64,000 bases of DNA from Saprospiraceae bacterium (GTDB lineage Bacteria; Bacteroidota; Bacteroidia; Chitinophagales; Saprospiraceae), in NCBI GenBank assembly GCA_016717105.1, contig JADKGF010000013.1, forward strand, positions 62,001 to 126,000, given 5' to 3'. A program made the translations under genes and the position numbers. Below, piece by piece: positions 40,839 to 52,664 of the stretch (position 1 is its first letter; each line of letters opens with the position of its first letter). Under the pieces are notes generated by a model. It was given only the letters and a program-made list of their open reading frames with translations, searched no databases and was not told the origin of the DNA.

Positions 40839-40991
40839 ATCGGCAAACAACACGCACCTTGATTGTAATCAAAATAACCAAATTATATTCTACCCCTAAA
40901 TGGAGCAACAAATATTATTTGGTATTATCTTAGCTCCTAATTGGATGTAGTTAAAAATATTGTTTTTTGGGTATATCCTGATGGATTAGCT
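40839..40991 (-). repeat. Dispersed GCTCC-type repeat, copy B
   Basis: Reverse-complement counterpart of 1-151. The 27 bp at 40839-40865 are identical to 125-151 and the region on to 40991 aligns with few gaps (for example the shared blocks AATAATATTTG and AATATAATTT). On the minus strand it stands 130 bp before the LAS-peptidase gene, the same orientation relative to the cassette genes as copy A. It lies 42 bp from the left end of IS element B. Confidence 0.75.
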
Positions 40992-41107
40992 ACATGATTC
41001 ATTCAAAATTGTATGGTCCAGTCAGGAACTATAGTATCCCCGCAAAAAAAGACAATGAATTAGTTAAAAAATATTCATAATTTTACAAACTAAATAAATC
41101 AAAAAAA

Positions 41108-41383
41108 ATGGGGATTAGAAGGAAGTTGACATCTGAATTCAAATTGAAAGTTGTATTGGAAGCACTCAAAGAGCGCAGTACCTTGGCAGAATTAACGGTT
41201 AAATATAAGGTTGCAGGAACACAGATTACTACATGGAAGACAGAGTTTCTAAATAAGGCAGAGCTTGTGTTTGACACTAAAGTTATGGTTGAGAATGAGG
41301 ATGCTTTAGAAAAAGAGCGATTATTTGCCACCATCGGGAGGCTACAACATGAGAATGATTTTCTTAAAAAAAAATTGATGTGA
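41108..41383 (+). CDS. IS3-family transposase OrfA
   Basis: 91 residues: helix-turn-helix of the HTH_Tnp_1 type (RRKLTSEFKLKVVLEALKER, TLAELTVKYKVAGTQITTWK) and a coiled-coil end (EKERLFATIGRLQHENDFL). An A9 run at 41366-41374 near the end allows a -1 slip into the orfB frame, which is open there (IDVIPISARY). Confidence 0.88.
   Translation: MGIRRKLTSEFKLKVVLEALKERSTLAELTVKYKVAGTQITTWKTEFLNKAELVFDTKVMVENEDALEKERLFATIGRLQHENDFLKKKLM
41366..41374 (+). promoter_or_regulatory. Candidate -1 frameshift A9 tract of IS element B
   Basis: A run of nine A in orfA codons (CTT AAA AAA AAA TTG). A slip of -1 continues in the orfB frame without a stop and would make the OrfAB transposase. Confidence 0.5.
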
Positions 41384-42252
41384 TCCCAATATCTGCTAGA
41401 TATGTGCTCGTTGACAAAACGTATAAAGACTTATCGGTTAGCAAGCAGTGCAAATTATTAAGTTTAAATCGCAGTTCTTTTTATGTCGTAAAACGACCTA
41501 AGGTGGAGTCTGAGTTGAACCTTGAAATACTGGTATTGATGGATACAAAATATACTGAAAGATCTGATTATGGTTCACGCAGAATGCATAAATGGTTATG
41601 TCTTGATATGGGGTACACGATCAATATTAAGCGAGTGGATCGGCTGTACTACGAAGTGCTGGGCTTAACATCCTTGCTACCTGGTCCGCATACATCGGTA
41701 GCGAGAAAAGAGCATAAAAAATATCCGTATCTACTTAGAAATGTTTCTATTACACACTCCAATCAAGTATGGGTGACAGACATCACATACCTGCCAATGA
41801 ACAAAGGATTTATGTATCTACTGGCCATCATGGACGTGTATAGTCGTAAGATATTGTCTTGGTCAATATCGAATACCATGGATAGTAAATGGTGCTATGA
41901 ACTCCTAGAAGATACCATAGCTCTATATGGTCGACCAGAGATATTTAACACAGATCAAGGAAGCCAATTTACCTCTGATGACTTTGTATATAGAGTGCTT
42001 AATAATGGCATTAAACTAAGTATGGATGTTAAAGGTAGGGCTTTGGATAATATTTACATCGAGAGATTCTGGCGTACAATTAAATACGAACATGTATATT
42101 TGTACCCAACCAGTAAAACAGATGAACTGTCCACGGGAATTGACAAGTTCGTAACGTATTATAACGAAGAGCGAATCCATAGTTCGATTGGCAACAGTAA
42201 ACCATCACTGGTTTATGAAAGTGATTTGCTAAAGAGTGAAGTTGCTGCATAA
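41380..42252 (+). CDS. IS3-family transposase OrfB (DDE integrase core)
   Basis: 290 residues with an intact DDE triad: Asp in VWVTDITYLPMNKG, Asp in FNTDQGSQFTSDDF and Glu in ALDNIYIERFWRTIKYE. The C-terminal ERIHSSIGNSKPSLVYE is typical of the group. GTG start at 41380 overlaps orfA. The element looks functional. Confidence 0.92.
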   Translation: MIPISARYVLVDKTYKDLSVSKQCKLLSLNRSSFYVVKRPKVESELNLEILVLMDTKYTERSDYGSRRMHKWLCLDMGYTINIKRVDRLYYEVLGLTSLLPGPHTSVARKEHKKYPYLLRNVSITHSNQVWVTDITYLPMNKGFMYLLAIMDVYSRKILSWSISNTMDSKWCYELLEDTIALYGRPEIFNTDQGSQFTSDDFVYRVLNNGIKLSMDVKGRALDNIYIERFWRTIKYEHVYLYPTSKTDELSTGIDKFVTYYNEERIHSSIGNSKPSLVYESDLLKSEVAA

Positions 42253-42409
42253 TCATTAGTTATCCACAAATCGTGCATAAAATTTTTATGACCAAAGGGT
42301 CAAAATTTTAAACACAATTATGGATATCTACATTGAAGCTTTTATTTTAACTATTTTGACTAGATTGTTGTCTAGGGTTATGGGGACACTTTAAAGTGTT
42401 GTTTTGATT

Positions 42410-42438
42410 AACCCGGAATATCAAAGTTCCGGGTTTTT
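42410..42438 (+). terminator. Strong Rho-independent terminator
   Basis: AACCCGGAA (42410-42418) pairs perfectly with TTCCGGGTT (42427-42435), followed by T5. It lies 20 bp past the right end of IS element B and is not close to any native plus-strand gene, so it may have served a gene displaced by the IS. Confidence 0.8.
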
Positions 42439-42528
42439 AATTTTATTAGAGGCTTATATATTTAATATTTATTCAATATATTTTTAGTTAAATATTTCTT
42501 ATTTCCTCGAAAAATCAAACTTTAGTTT

Positions 42529-42536
42529 TAGTTTTG
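42529..42536 (+). promoter_or_regulatory. -7 promoter element of the thioredoxin gene
   Basis: TAGTTTTG matches TAnnTTTG, 34 bp before the ATG at 42571. Confidence 0.45.
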
Positions 42537-42570
42537 CAGTTTAAATATAAAAATTTTAAAATAAAAATCA

Positions 42571-43089
42571 ATGGTGTATAAGTTTTTGGTAATTAATTGT
42601 TTTATGTGGTTTTTCTTGACTGCACATTCTGTACACGCTCAATCAAGTGGTCAACCGGCCCAACCAACGGAATCATACGCCGCTGAAAATCCAGGATGGC
42701 TTGTAAATATAGATGAAGCTTATGCGCTATCAAAAAAAACAGGAAGGCCCATTATGGCAAATTTCACAGGTAGTGATTGGTGTGGATGGTGCAAAAGATT
42801 GACAGCTTCAGTTTTCAGCAAAGATGAATTCAAAACATGGGCTGAAAAGAATGTCGTTTTACTAGAGTTGGATTTCCCAAGACGTAAAACTGTACCTCAA
42901 AATATTCAAGCTCAGAATGCAAATTTGCAGCAGGCGTTTCAAGTTAGTGGCTACCCTACTATTTGGGTTTTCCATCTTAACAAAGATGAAGCTAAAAATC
43001 AATATACCATCGAAGCACTTGGAAAAACTGGATATACCGCAACAGTTCAGGAATTTACCAGCGGTGTAGAGCAAATGATTAAGAAATAA
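42571..43089 (+). CDS. Secreted thioredoxin-family protein
   Basis: 172 residues with a signal peptide (FLVINCFMWFFLTAHSVHAQ). The thioredoxin_7-like domain has the active site GSDWCGWCKRL (CGWC) and a cis-Pro in VSGYPTIWVF. Likely a periplasmic disulfide reductase or exchange protein. It ends at a bidirectional terminator. Confidence 0.9.
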   Translation: MVYKFLVINCFMWFFLTAHSVHAQSSGQPAQPTESYAAENPGWLVNIDEAYALSKKTGRPIMANFTGSDWCGWCKRLTASVFSKDEFKTWAEKNVVLLELDFPRRKTVPQNIQAQNANLQQAFQVSGYPTIWVFHLNKDEAKNQYTIEALGKTGYTATVQEFTSGVEQMIKK

Positions 43090-43111
43090 GTTTTTACTTT
43101 TTAAGCAAAAT

Positions 43112-43146
43112 AAAAGGGAATAATTTGATAGTTATTCCCTTTTTTA
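43112..43146. terminator. Bidirectional terminator between thioredoxin gene and pruA
   Basis: AAAAGGGAATAA (43112-43123) and TTATTCCCTTTT (43132-43143) form a 12-bp stem, with T-rich tracts on both sides. It can serve both convergent genes. Confidence 0.8.
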
Positions 43147-43165
43147 TGTTTTAAAAATCTGATTA

Positions 43166-44798
43166 TCAAGATTCTGCCAAAAACGGATACTTATAATCGG
43201 TAGGAGGAACAAAATTTTCCTTTATTGTTCTAGCCGATACCCATCTGAACAAATTTAATATAGATCCTGCCTTATCATTAGTACCTGAAGCTCTTGCACC
43301 TCCAAAAGGTTGTTGACCCACTACGGCACCTGTTGGTTTATCATTAATATAGAAGTTTCCAGCTGCATTTTTAAGCTTATTTACTGCCAGATTAAGTGCA
43401 TATCTGTCCCCTGAAAAGATTGCACCTGTCAATGCATATGGCCCAGTTTTATCTACCAAATCCAATGTCTCTTCGTATTTTTCATCATCGTACACAAATA
43501 TGGTTAAAACTGGTCCGAATAGTTCATCACACATCGTGGTATAATATGGATCTTCGACTTTAATTACCGTAGGCTCGATAAAATAACCTTTGGATTTATC
43601 AAAATTTCCACCAGCGACAATTGAAGCATTTTTATCAGTTTTTGCTTTAGTAATATATGAAGTTATTTTATCAAATGCCCTTTCGTCTATTACAGCATTG
43701 ATGAAATTACTAAAATCTTCCGGACTGCCCATTTTAAAGTCTTTTAGATCACTCACTAGCTGAGATTCAACGTTTGACCATAATGATTTTGGTATGTACG
43801 CCCTTGATGCAGCAGAGCATTTTTGACCTTGAAATTCAAATGCACCTCTAGATAAAGCTACAGCTACTTCTTTTGCATTGGCACTTGCATGAGCTACCAC
43901 AAAATCTTTGCCTCCTGTTTCGCCAACTAGTCGAGGATAAGTCTTGTATTTATGAATGTTTTCACCTATGGTTTTCCATATTTTTTGAAAAACACCTGTA
44001 CTTCCTGTAAAGTGTATGCCTGCAAAATCAGGGTGGTTAAATATAACATCTCCAGCAGTTGGGCCATCTACATAGATCAGGTTGATTACGCCTGGTGGCA
44101 ATCCTGCTGCTTCATAAATCTCCATGATTACTGCTGCTGAATATATCTGTGTCTCTGCTGGCTTCCAAACTACAGTATTACCTAACATCGCTGGGGCACC
44201 ACATAAATTACCTGCTATAGATGTAAAATTAAATGGTGTCAAGGCAAAAACAAATCCTTCTAGTGGTCTGTATTCCAATCGATTCCAAATACCTTTTGCA
44301 CTTTCAGGTTGCATGGCATACATCTCTGTCATGTACTGCACATTAAATCTAAAAAAATCTGCTAGCTCACAAACAGCATCTATTTCTGATTGAAAAATAT
44401 TTTTTGATTGGCCCAACATGGTAGCGGCGTTCATTTTTGCAACGATATGGACCCGCTAGTAGATCTCGCAGCCTTTAAAATATGGCAGCTCTCTCTTGCC
44501 ATGGCATTTCTTCCCAAGCAGTTTTTGCTGTCAGTGCAGCTTCAATTGCCTTCTTAACATGTGTCTCATCTCCATGAGAATATGAGCCCAATGTATGGTT
44601 AATATCGTGTGGTGGATGGATTGCTCTTTTATCATTGGTATATACTTTTTCGCTTCCAATGAACATGGGTATATCCACTTCGGTATTTTTTAACGAAGCG
44701 TAGGCATCTTTGACAATTTTTCTTTCTTTTGAATTAGGTTCATATGATAATACGGGTTCATTTACTGCTACCGGTACCTTGTAAAATGCATTTGACAT
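43166..44798 (-). pseudogene. pruA: L-glutamate gamma-semialdehyde dehydrogenase, frameshifted
   Basis: Frames 44475-44798 and 43166-44434 form a protein of about 540 residues. Catalytic Glu in LVGETGGKDFV and nucleophile Cys in FQGQKCSAASRAY are intact, with the C-terminal KPTGAVVGQQPFGGARASG. Three one-base changes within about 60 bp (44420-44485) are needed to restore AAIFLKAADLLAGPYRAKMN. The enzyme oxidises glutamate semialdehyde (from proline) to glutamate. Proline dehydrogenase is not adjacent. Confidence 0.92.
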
Positions 44799-44805
44799 AA
44801 AAAAA

Positions 44806-45302
44806 TTATATTTGATTAGGGATTAATAATTCATCGGCAATATTTTCAGGAACAAACGGTGCTACATTCCCATTTCCTTTTATAATCTCACGTACTATTG
44901 TTGAGCTAATGTGTGAGTACTCTGGTGCACTTATCAAAAAAACGGTTTCCAACTCCTCGCCTATTATTGTATTTAGTTGGGAAATCGTTTTTTCGTAATC
45001 AAAATCTGACGCGTTTCTCAAACCACGCAGTAAATAATGCGCATGAATTTCAGCACAAAACTTCACAGTTAATCCTTCAAAAATGCGATTTCTATTTTGG
45101 GTTCGTCAGAAAAAACATCTCGAAGCCACCTTAACCGTTTTTCTAAAGAAAATAAGTTGTTCTTCTGACTATTCACACCAACAGCTACAATAATCTTATC
45201 GAACAAAGGCAAGGCTCTTTTGACCAAATTGACATGCCCTAATGTTATCGGATCAAATGACCCTGGGAATACCGCTATTTTCACATTGGATATTTTTGCC
45301 AT
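44806..45302 (-). pseudogene. coaD: Pantetheine-phosphate adenylyltransferase, frameshifted
   Basis: Joined frames (45069-45302 and 44806-45066) give about 165 residues. The nucleotidyltransferase motif PGSFDPITLGHVNL and the C-terminal HISSTIVREIIKGNG are intact; RGLRNASDFDYE is also standard. One G is missing near 45069-45073 (FLKGLTVKFC expected). Start is Met at 45302. It makes dephospho-CoA; being essential, it argues for sequencing error. Confidence 0.93.
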
Positions 45303-45514
45303 GCAAAGTAACAAAATCTTTTGCGAATTTCATAAAATTTATAGTAAACGCGATACATGGAAATATAAAATTCGAACAGAAAGTATATTAAGCCGTGCAG
45401 AATTTGATTAGATTAGAATCAAGAATTATACAATAATATTAGCTTTTAAATAAAAAGTAAAAAGGAAATACACATGTACTTCCTTTTTAACTTCTATCAA
45501 AATGTGGGATAATT

Positions 45515-47990
45515 TTATTTTGGAGAAACTATAAGCTTTTTGCTGATTGTTCCTTGCGTAGTAACAACTTGAAGCATATAAATACCTGGAAGATAATTAT
45601 TTGTATTGAATTGGGTTGATTGTGCATTGATATCTTCAGTATTATTTATAAGCATACCCATTTGATCATAAATTCTATATGCTTTAATCTCATTTCTACC
45701 ATTGAAATGTAATAAAACATTATCTCTAGCCGGATTTGGATAAACAATCAACTTATCTTCTGTTGGCTGGATTTCTTTTTTATTTAGATTTATACGAACA
45801 TCGACATAGGTATCTGGCAATATATATCTTTCACCATCTGCATCTTGTATTTCTATTCCACTTGTTGATATTCTTCTAGTGATGAAATTATCATTTGTTT
45901 TGAAACCTTCAATTTCATCTTCAACGATAAAAAAATTTTCCCAATTGATCCATTTCCACTTACTCCTATTGGTCTAAATCCTTCAATTTCATCCTCAACT
46001 ATGGATGCTGTTCGAGTAAATGCAGTGTGGATGTTACCTTCTTTCGGTTGTTTATACATTTGCAAAGTAGGGCTATTATCTGCAAACCAACTAAATTTGT
46101 CAAATTGCACAGATAAACTTGCACTATCTATCATTAATGGTGAGCAACGTTTAATCCAAAAGCAACACCAAAAAGATCTACTACATCCTTTGTTGCGTCT
46201 CCAATTTCAATATCAAGGATCAACAAATCTCCAGAATCTAATTCAGTGGAGTTAGGAATCAAATTAAATGGATAATCTTTAATTGCCAGCACTTCTTCAG
46301 GTACAAAAGTATGTACTGTCGCATAATATGAAGATATTGCGCTTGTATCTGCGGAGGAAATAAGTCCATCACCATTAGCATCAACATGTTTAATATTCAA
46401 GCCATTTGGATGGGTATAACTCCAGTCATCTGCTTTTTGACCTGACCAAAATGGGGACGCTATATCTGACCTAGACGCACCACTTAGACCTCCAAATCTT
46501 CCTATAGAAAGAATGTCACTAACTGAGACTCGTCCATCACCATTTAAATCACCTGCCCAAACACAATCAGAACCTTTGCAATGACATAAGGTATCGGATG
46601 CTACATTATAAATTTGAATAGCAACCTTTTGGACAATACAAGGATTATTTAATATGCAATATTCTATATCAAATGAATCATTTCCATAATAATTATTGTC
46701 TGGTGTATAAATTATGGTTGCTTTAGACATTAATGTATCACAACCTTCGCCTACTAAAGTATTCTCAAAAACTTCAACAATCCCAAAATTTGGTTGATTT
46801 AAAACATTAAAATGATAACCATTTACAGGTACATCATAGTTTAAAACTAATGATTCATTTTTAATGGTATTAAATGTATAATCTTGGGTAGTCAACGGTG
46901 TAAAATTTCCGACAACTATGGTGATTTTACCAGTAACTTGATATTGACCATAGTTAACTTTATAGATAAAGTTATTTACTCCTGAAAAACCGCTAGGTGG
47001 TGTATATGTAAATATGCCTAAAGTATCGCGAACTAAAGCAGGTGAGTAATTTATAATTGGGAAATTACTACTTAGGTCGTTTGCAAATACATCAAAAGTT
47101 ATTGGTGTATTTTTTGGAGTGTAAAATTTGTCATCTCTTACAGATGAAGTATTTTGCGAAATATGGATTAACTTTATTTCAACGACTCTAGTATTATTTC
47201 CTGAATCAACTAAAATGAATGTGTCTGTTCCTGAAGCCGATTTAGTTGGAATATATTTTAATACCCGAGGATGAACAGAAGATACAGACCCAAGTAGTGG
47301 CGTGCTTAAAAGTGTAAAACCTTCAGCTGGCAAAATGATGTTTTGATGCCTTGTATTTAGCAATGTATATTTTAAAGTATCTGCAGAAACAAAATTAGGA
47401 TCGTCTTTTATAAAATGAATCAATCCGTTGGCTACTGTTCCAAAAGTATCTTTAACTGCATATTGAATAAAGGCTCTTTCGATATCAGCATCAGGTATAA
47501 AATTAATTTGGTTGTTTGAATACCATGCATTACCACCTTGAACATTACCTAAGCCAACCAACTTAAGTCCATTAGCAGTAGTTATATCGTTTAATAAAGG
47601 TAAAACTTCTATTGTATCGGTTGAATTAAAAACCACAAAATCTTCATTAGTTGCAATTTTTGATTCGACAAAATTAATCTCCCATGAGATGTACCTTGGT
47701 TTCAAGCCATCAGTATATTGAGTATATGCTTTTGCAGTACCTACGTAGTTTGGATTGCTTTGAGGTGATGCTATAGTCACTTGTCTTTTTTTGTTACCAA
47801 TATTGATTGCACTAGCAAAACAATTTTCAACAATTATAGGCGCAAGTGGATTATTACTTTCTATGGTGTCAATATAAGTCTGTCCTTTGAGAATCGAAAT
47901 ATATTTAGTTCCGTCGTTGATTTGTGCTGACAATATGGGGGATATTGCCAGAATTAAAATCATGATTTTCAATGTGTTATAAAATTTCAT
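45515..47990 (-). pseudogene. Secreted dockerin/cohesin-like protein with T9SS tail, frameshifted
   Basis: Frames 46134-47990, 45853-46134 and 45515 onwards form about 825 residues. Order: signal peptide (LKIMILILAISPILSAQ), Ig/cadherin-like modules (FTYTPPSGFSGVNNFIYKV, IIYTPDNNYYGNDSFDIEY), a pair of dockerin-like calcium loops (GDLNGDGRVSVSDILSIG and DANGDGLISSADTSAI), then a cohesin-like segment (LLILDIEIGDATKDVVDLFG) and a T9SS domain (LIVYPNPARDNVLLHF). Breaks lie near 46145 and in the T7 run near 45945. The peptide IVEDEIEGF occurs twice, 25 codons apart. Role unknown; adhesion or surface scaffold is inferred. Confidence 0.75.
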
Positions 47991-48404
47991 GGCGCGTCTT
48001 TAGGAGACCTGCTCCGATTTTGGTTACAATTTACATGCAAAGTAAGTATTAAATTTTTATATTTCCTAATATAATTGAATTTTTCTTATATATTTTTTAT
48101 CTTTATTTTAATTATTAACAGGCAGATAGGTAATGAATTATAAAATAATGTATTTAAATATTAATTATTTATACAATATTTAACTTTTTTGTTCATTCAT
48201 ATTATATATTAATTAATACAAATACTACTGAATAACTTTACAATACACATCATTTTTGCTTTTAATATAAAAGCTTTTTCGAAAAGCTTAAAACTTATTT
48301 GTCTGATTTTTTTAAGAAATCTTTCGATTGTCAAATTTAAGTAAAATGATAGTTATATATTTGTAAATTTGACCAATGAAATTTATAATATTTAAATTCG
48401 CATC
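47991..48404. other. AT-rich divergent intergenic region
   Basis: About 414 bp between divergent genes. It is very AT-rich, with no open frame of note. TATATTTG at 48356-48363 (plus strand) matches TAnnTTTG and can drive the gene at 48405. Nothing else is recognised. Confidence 0.5.
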
Positions 48405-49847
48405 ATGAAGGATAGAAAAATAAGTATAGCCTTATCATCCTTAAATATTTATGAACTTAATAGCTTTATAAAGTTTGTGCAATCGCCTTATTTTAATGTA
48501 AATCAATTAATTGCACAATTTACTCTTGTTATATCTGAAGCCATTAAAAATGGAAATTTACCAATACTCACGCCTCAAGACGTTTGGAAGCAAGTGTATA
48601 ATAATGAGCCTTACAATAACCAGAAATTCCTAAAACTCAATTCAGATTTGACTAAATTGTTAGAAACATTTCTAGCACAAAAAGAATTTGAATCTTCTGA
48701 AAGTCTTATAACCAATTTGAAATTGGAAGGCGCAAAAAAAAGAAATCTTGAGAACCTTTATTCAGGCATCATAAGCGAAGCTGAAAGATTAAATAAAAGT
48801 GAATACAACCAATCGGCTTATTATTATTTAACCAAGTATCTGATCGAAAAAAATCTTTTTAGACTTAAAACAGAAAATGAAAAGAAAAATGAAAAATTTG
48901 AGATTACATCAGCATTAAATATAAAAGCTATTACTGATAATCTTGACTATTTTTACATTGCAGATAAACTCCGACAATATTGTACTTTGCTTAGTTGGAA
49001 GAAAATGTACAAAATTGAAATAGAAATGGATAATATGGATTACATTATTCAGATGGCTAATCGACCACCATTTAATTCAATACCACCTATAAGTATTTAT
49101 TATAAGATGTTTTTGACTTACCAAGATGAGGGTAATCTTACAAACTATCATGAACTAAGACAACTCACCAAGACATTCATGCATATATTCCCGATCGATG
49201 AACAAAGAGAAATTTATTCTACAATTTTAGGATATTGTATTAATAAAATTAATAAAAATCAATCTGATTTCTTTAGAGAAACCTTTGAAGTTTACAAAGA
49301 TGGAATATCGGAAAATATTCTTTTAGTAGATCACAGTATTTCTGTTACCACCTTTAGAAACATTGCAATAGCTGCCTTAAGAGTTGAAGAATTCTCTTGG
49401 GCAGAAAGCTTTATTCACGATTATGCAAAATATGTTGATGAAAAGTATCGAGTTAATGCTGTTGAATTTAGTTTAGCAAGACTAGAGTTTTACCGTAAAA
49501 ATTATGGGAAAGTTTTGGAGCATATGTACAAAGTTTCATATGAAGATGTTTGGTATAATTTGAACACAAAAACTTTGCAAATTGCCAGTTATTATGAGCT
49601 TGACGAATTCGACGCCCTTGAGTCATTACTACAATCCTTCAAAATGTATATCCGTAGGGAGAAATCACTATCCACCGATAGAAAAACTCATTATCTTCAC
49701 CTTATTAAATTCACTTCTGCACTCATGAAAATCAACCATAGGGATCAGCAGAAGTTATTAAAATTAAAATCAGAAATTGAAACTACACAAGGTGTCGTAT
49801 CTAAGCCGTGGCTTATAGAAAAAGTAGATCAATTGATAAAAAAATAA
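48405..49847 (+). CDS. Large helical hypothetical protein
   Basis: 480 residues, no signal peptide. Predicted all-helical with TPR-like pairs (LRVEEFSWAESFIHDYAKYV, LARLEFYRKNYGKVLEHMYK, YELDEFDALESLLQSFKMYI). Similar long cytoplasmic proteins occur in Saprospiria and Chitinophagia; function is unknown. Preceded by a TAnnTTTG element at 48356. No neighbours suggest a pathway. Confidence 0.75.
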   Translation: MKDRKISIALSSLNIYELNSFIKFVQSPYFNVNQLIAQFTLVISEAIKNGNLPILTPQDVWKQVYNNEPYNNQKFLKLNSDLTKLLETFLAQKEFESSESLITNLKLEGAKKRNLENLYSGIISEAERLNKSEYNQSAYYYLTKYLIEKNLFRLKTENEKKNEKFEITSALNIKAITDNLDYFYIADKLRQYCTLLSWKKMYKIEIEMDNMDYIIQMANRPPFNSIPPISIYYKMFLTYQDEGNLTNYHELRQLTKTFMHIFPIDEQREIYSTILGYCINKINKNQSDFFRETFEVYKDGISENILLVDHSISVTTFRNIAIAALRVEEFSWAESFIHDYAKYVDEKYRVNAVEFSLARLEFYRKNYGKVLEHMYKVSYEDVWYNLNTKTLQIASYYELDEFDALESLLQSFKMYIRREKSLSTDRKTHYLHLIKFTSALMKINHRDQQKLLKLKSEIETTQGVVSKPWLIEKVDQLIKK

Positions 49848-50002
49848 CACATAGTTTTCTTTCATCTTCAAAAGTTACATTTCCAAAATTATTTAAAAGA
49901 AAATCTATTGAAATTTTAACATTCTTATCAATTTTACCTACTTTTATGCCTCATGATGCGTCATTTTAAAATTTTATTTTTTTCTAATTAAAACCCATTA
50001 AA

Positions 50003-52011
50003 ATGAGATTATTTTTTACATTTTGCTTATTTGCTTTTTGCCTAGGTTCAAATTTTGGGCAAACCACATTTTCCGATGATTTCGAAGGATATACTGACGG
50101 CGCTTACATCGCAGCTTCAAACCCTAAATGGTCAACTTGGTCAAAAAAACCGGGTACAGAAGAAGATGCAAAAGTCACAAAAGAAAAAGCCAAAAGCGGT
50201 GCTCTTTCACTAAAGATTATTAATACAGTTCCTGCTGGTGGCGCTACGGATTTGATTCTACCTTTCGGCGCAAGATATGCTACCGGCCAATTTAATTACA
50301 AAATGAGTATGTTTATTCCTAAGGACAATAATGCATATTTCAACTTCCAAGGTAATGCAACTGTTGGTCAAACTTGGGCCTTGGATGCTAACTTTTTCGC
50401 AAATGGTGTAATGGTTTTGTCGAATAGTAGTGTAGCCAAACTAACTGCAGCTTACCCTGTAAACGAATGGTTTGAATTGGAATTCGATATCAATTTGTCT
50501 TATAATCTATGGAAAGTGAAAGTAAATGGAAATTGTATTGGAGCATTTGCCAATGGTACAAATAGTATTGCATCCATTGACTTATTCCCAATCAATGCTG
50601 CAACTTTATACTATGTAGATGATGTGAGCTTTTCTCATACTACACAAGTAACTAAAGTTGGACTCGACGGTGGATTATCAGAATTTAATTGGAATAACGG
50701 TAAATTATCTGGTACGACTGATAAACCAATATTGACTTTTAGAAATTTTGGGGATACAACAGTAAATAGTATCGACCTTAATATTGAAATTGATGGAGGT
50801 AGTATGCCTGTTGCCGTTAATAATCTATCGCTTAAAAAAGGTCAGACGCTGAAACTAACATTGCCTGAAATTACGCTCAAAGATGGCCTGAATGTAGTAA
50901 GAGCAAATATTGTAAAGCTCAATGGACAAAGTACAGATGAGGAAATATGCAATAATTCTGCAAGTTTTTTAGTAAATGCGACAGCACCAGCTGAAAATAG
51001 AGCAGTTTTGATCGAAGAAGGTACTGGTACTTGGTGTCAATGGTGCCCTAGAGGTGCAGTCTTTATGGACCTTTATGCCAAATACTATCCAAAAACATTT
51101 ATTCCTATTGCTGTACATAATGGTGTAAATGATCCAATGAAAGTAGCTGAATATGATTCTTTCATGGATTTTCCGGGTTTTCAAACTGTAAGATAAATAG
51201 AAATGATTTGCTGGATCCTTCCGCAAGTGAAGTACCTTTCCTTAGAGAAATCACAAAATCACCTGTTGCAAAATCCTACCTGGAGCAAAATATAATGCAA
51301 CTACTAAAACATTAGATGTTTCTGCTGTTGTAGAATTTTTGTCAGACATGAGCGGAGATTTTTATGCCACTTTAGTATTGACTGAAGATGACGTAAAAGG
51401 TACAACAGCAGGATATAATCAATCGAATGCCTATGCTGGTGGCTCAAATGGTGTCATGGGCGGATTTGAATTGCTAGCTAATCCAGTACCTGCTGCACAG
51501 ATGGTTTATGATCACGTGGCAAGAGCAGTTTCAGGCCTTACATCATCAGCTACCAATTCTTTCACTGGAACCTACAAATCTGGTGACAAGGTTACCCTCA
51601 ATTTTACATTCACAGTTGGTAGTACTTGGAAGACTGACAATATGCACATTATTCCGATATTACTTGGAGACTCTGGATACTTGAATGCAGCTACAGCTAC
51701 CTTTACTGAAGCAATAGCTACTGGCTTTACGACTGGTACTCACAATACAGTATTGAGTGAGAACAGTGTAAGTATTTATCCTAATCCGGCTGAAAATGAA
51801 ACGAATTTAGAGATTTCTCTTCCGAATCCAAGCGAAGTAACTGTTACATTGTATCATATCTCAGGTCAAACATTAGCAAAAAAGAGATTATGGAATTTTG
51901 AATGGTGATCAAATCCTTCCTATTCCTTTATACAAGTTAAATTCAGGTGTGTATCTTGTTGAAATTAAAACAAATCAAGGTAGCAGATTCGAAAAAATTG
52001 TAGTGAGATAA
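50003..52011 (+). pseudogene. Omp28-like secreted protein with T9SS tail, frameshifted
   Basis: About 668 residues. Signal peptide (LFFTFCLFAFCLGSNFGQ), a LamG-like beta-sandwich (about 25-220), an Ig-like module, then an Omp28-type thioredoxin domain with EEGTGTWCQWCPRGAV (CQWC), and a T9SS sorting domain (VSIYPNPAENETNLEI ... LNSGVYLVEIKTNQG) to the stop at 52009-52011. Breaks near 51190, two A-run insertions near 51270-51290, and one near 51895; the last ORF stops early at 51908 without it. Predicted surface or secreted. Confidence 0.8.
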
Positions 52012-52032
52012 TAATCTAATATATCACGTTTA

Positions 52033-52073
52033 AAAAACCGGATTGAACAATTGATGTTTATTCCGGTTTTTTT
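52033..52073 (+). terminator. Rho-independent terminator after the Omp28-like gene
   Basis: AAAACCGGA (52034-52042) pairs with TCCGGTTTT (52062-52070), followed by more T. Confidence 0.75.
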
Positions 52074-52090
52074 ATGTAAGCTTAAATCAA

Positions 52091-52662
52091 ATGTCATTGA
52101 TAGATAAAAAAATAGTGTTGGCGATTGGTGGATCTAGTGGCTCAATTTATGCCATGAGGTTGATGACAAAATTGGCTACCTTGACGGAAAATATATTGAC
52201 GGCCGTAATAATGTCCGAAAATGCAAAAGTAAATTGGGAATTGGAAATAGGTCAATTTAACAAGCTGATTGGCCATTTGATTTTTACACCCAAAATAATT
52301 TTAATGCACCATTTGCTTCAGGTTCAGCCAAATATGAAACAATGATAATTTGTCCAAGCTCAATGGGTCTAATTGGAAGAATAGCGTCGGGTGTATCTGA
52401 CAATCTTATGACAAGAGCCGCAGATGTCATACTTAAGGAAAGGCGTAAACTAATCATTGTCCCAAGAGAAGCACCGTACAATCTCATTCACTTGCGAAAT
52501 ATGACTACACTAACCGAAGCAGGTGCAATAATTTGTCCAGCATCACCTTCTTTCTATAGCAAACCTGAGACAAAAGACCAAATAGCCGATACCGTGGCTG
52601 ATCGGGTTTTAGATTTGGCAGGAATTCATATCACATCCTATCGTTGGGGAGAAACAGACTGA
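52091..52662 (+). pseudogene. ubiX: Flavin prenyltransferase UbiX, frameshifted
   Basis: Frames 52091-52345 and 52342-52662 form a 190-residue UbiX/Pad1 protein. FMN-binding AIGGSSGSIYAMRL at the N-terminus, then CPSSMGLIGRIASGVSDNLM and VPREAPYNLIHLRNM. One A is missing near 52247-52250; restored text reads KADWPFDFYTQNNFNAPFASG in part. It makes prenylated FMN for UbiD decarboxylases; the ubiD gene follows at 2 bp. Confidence 0.92.
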
Positions 52663-52664
52663 AT

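Larger units (their letters stand above)
41033..42390 (+). mobile_element. IS3-family insertion sequence B
   Basis: About 1358 bp with orfA and orfB. Imperfect terminal repeats: AGTATCCCC...AGACAA...TAG reading inward from 41033, and AGTGTCCCC...AGACAA...TAG reading inward from 42390 on the other strand. No convincing target-site duplication was seen. It is a different lineage from element A. It separates the second accessory island from the thioredoxin gene. Confidence 0.82.
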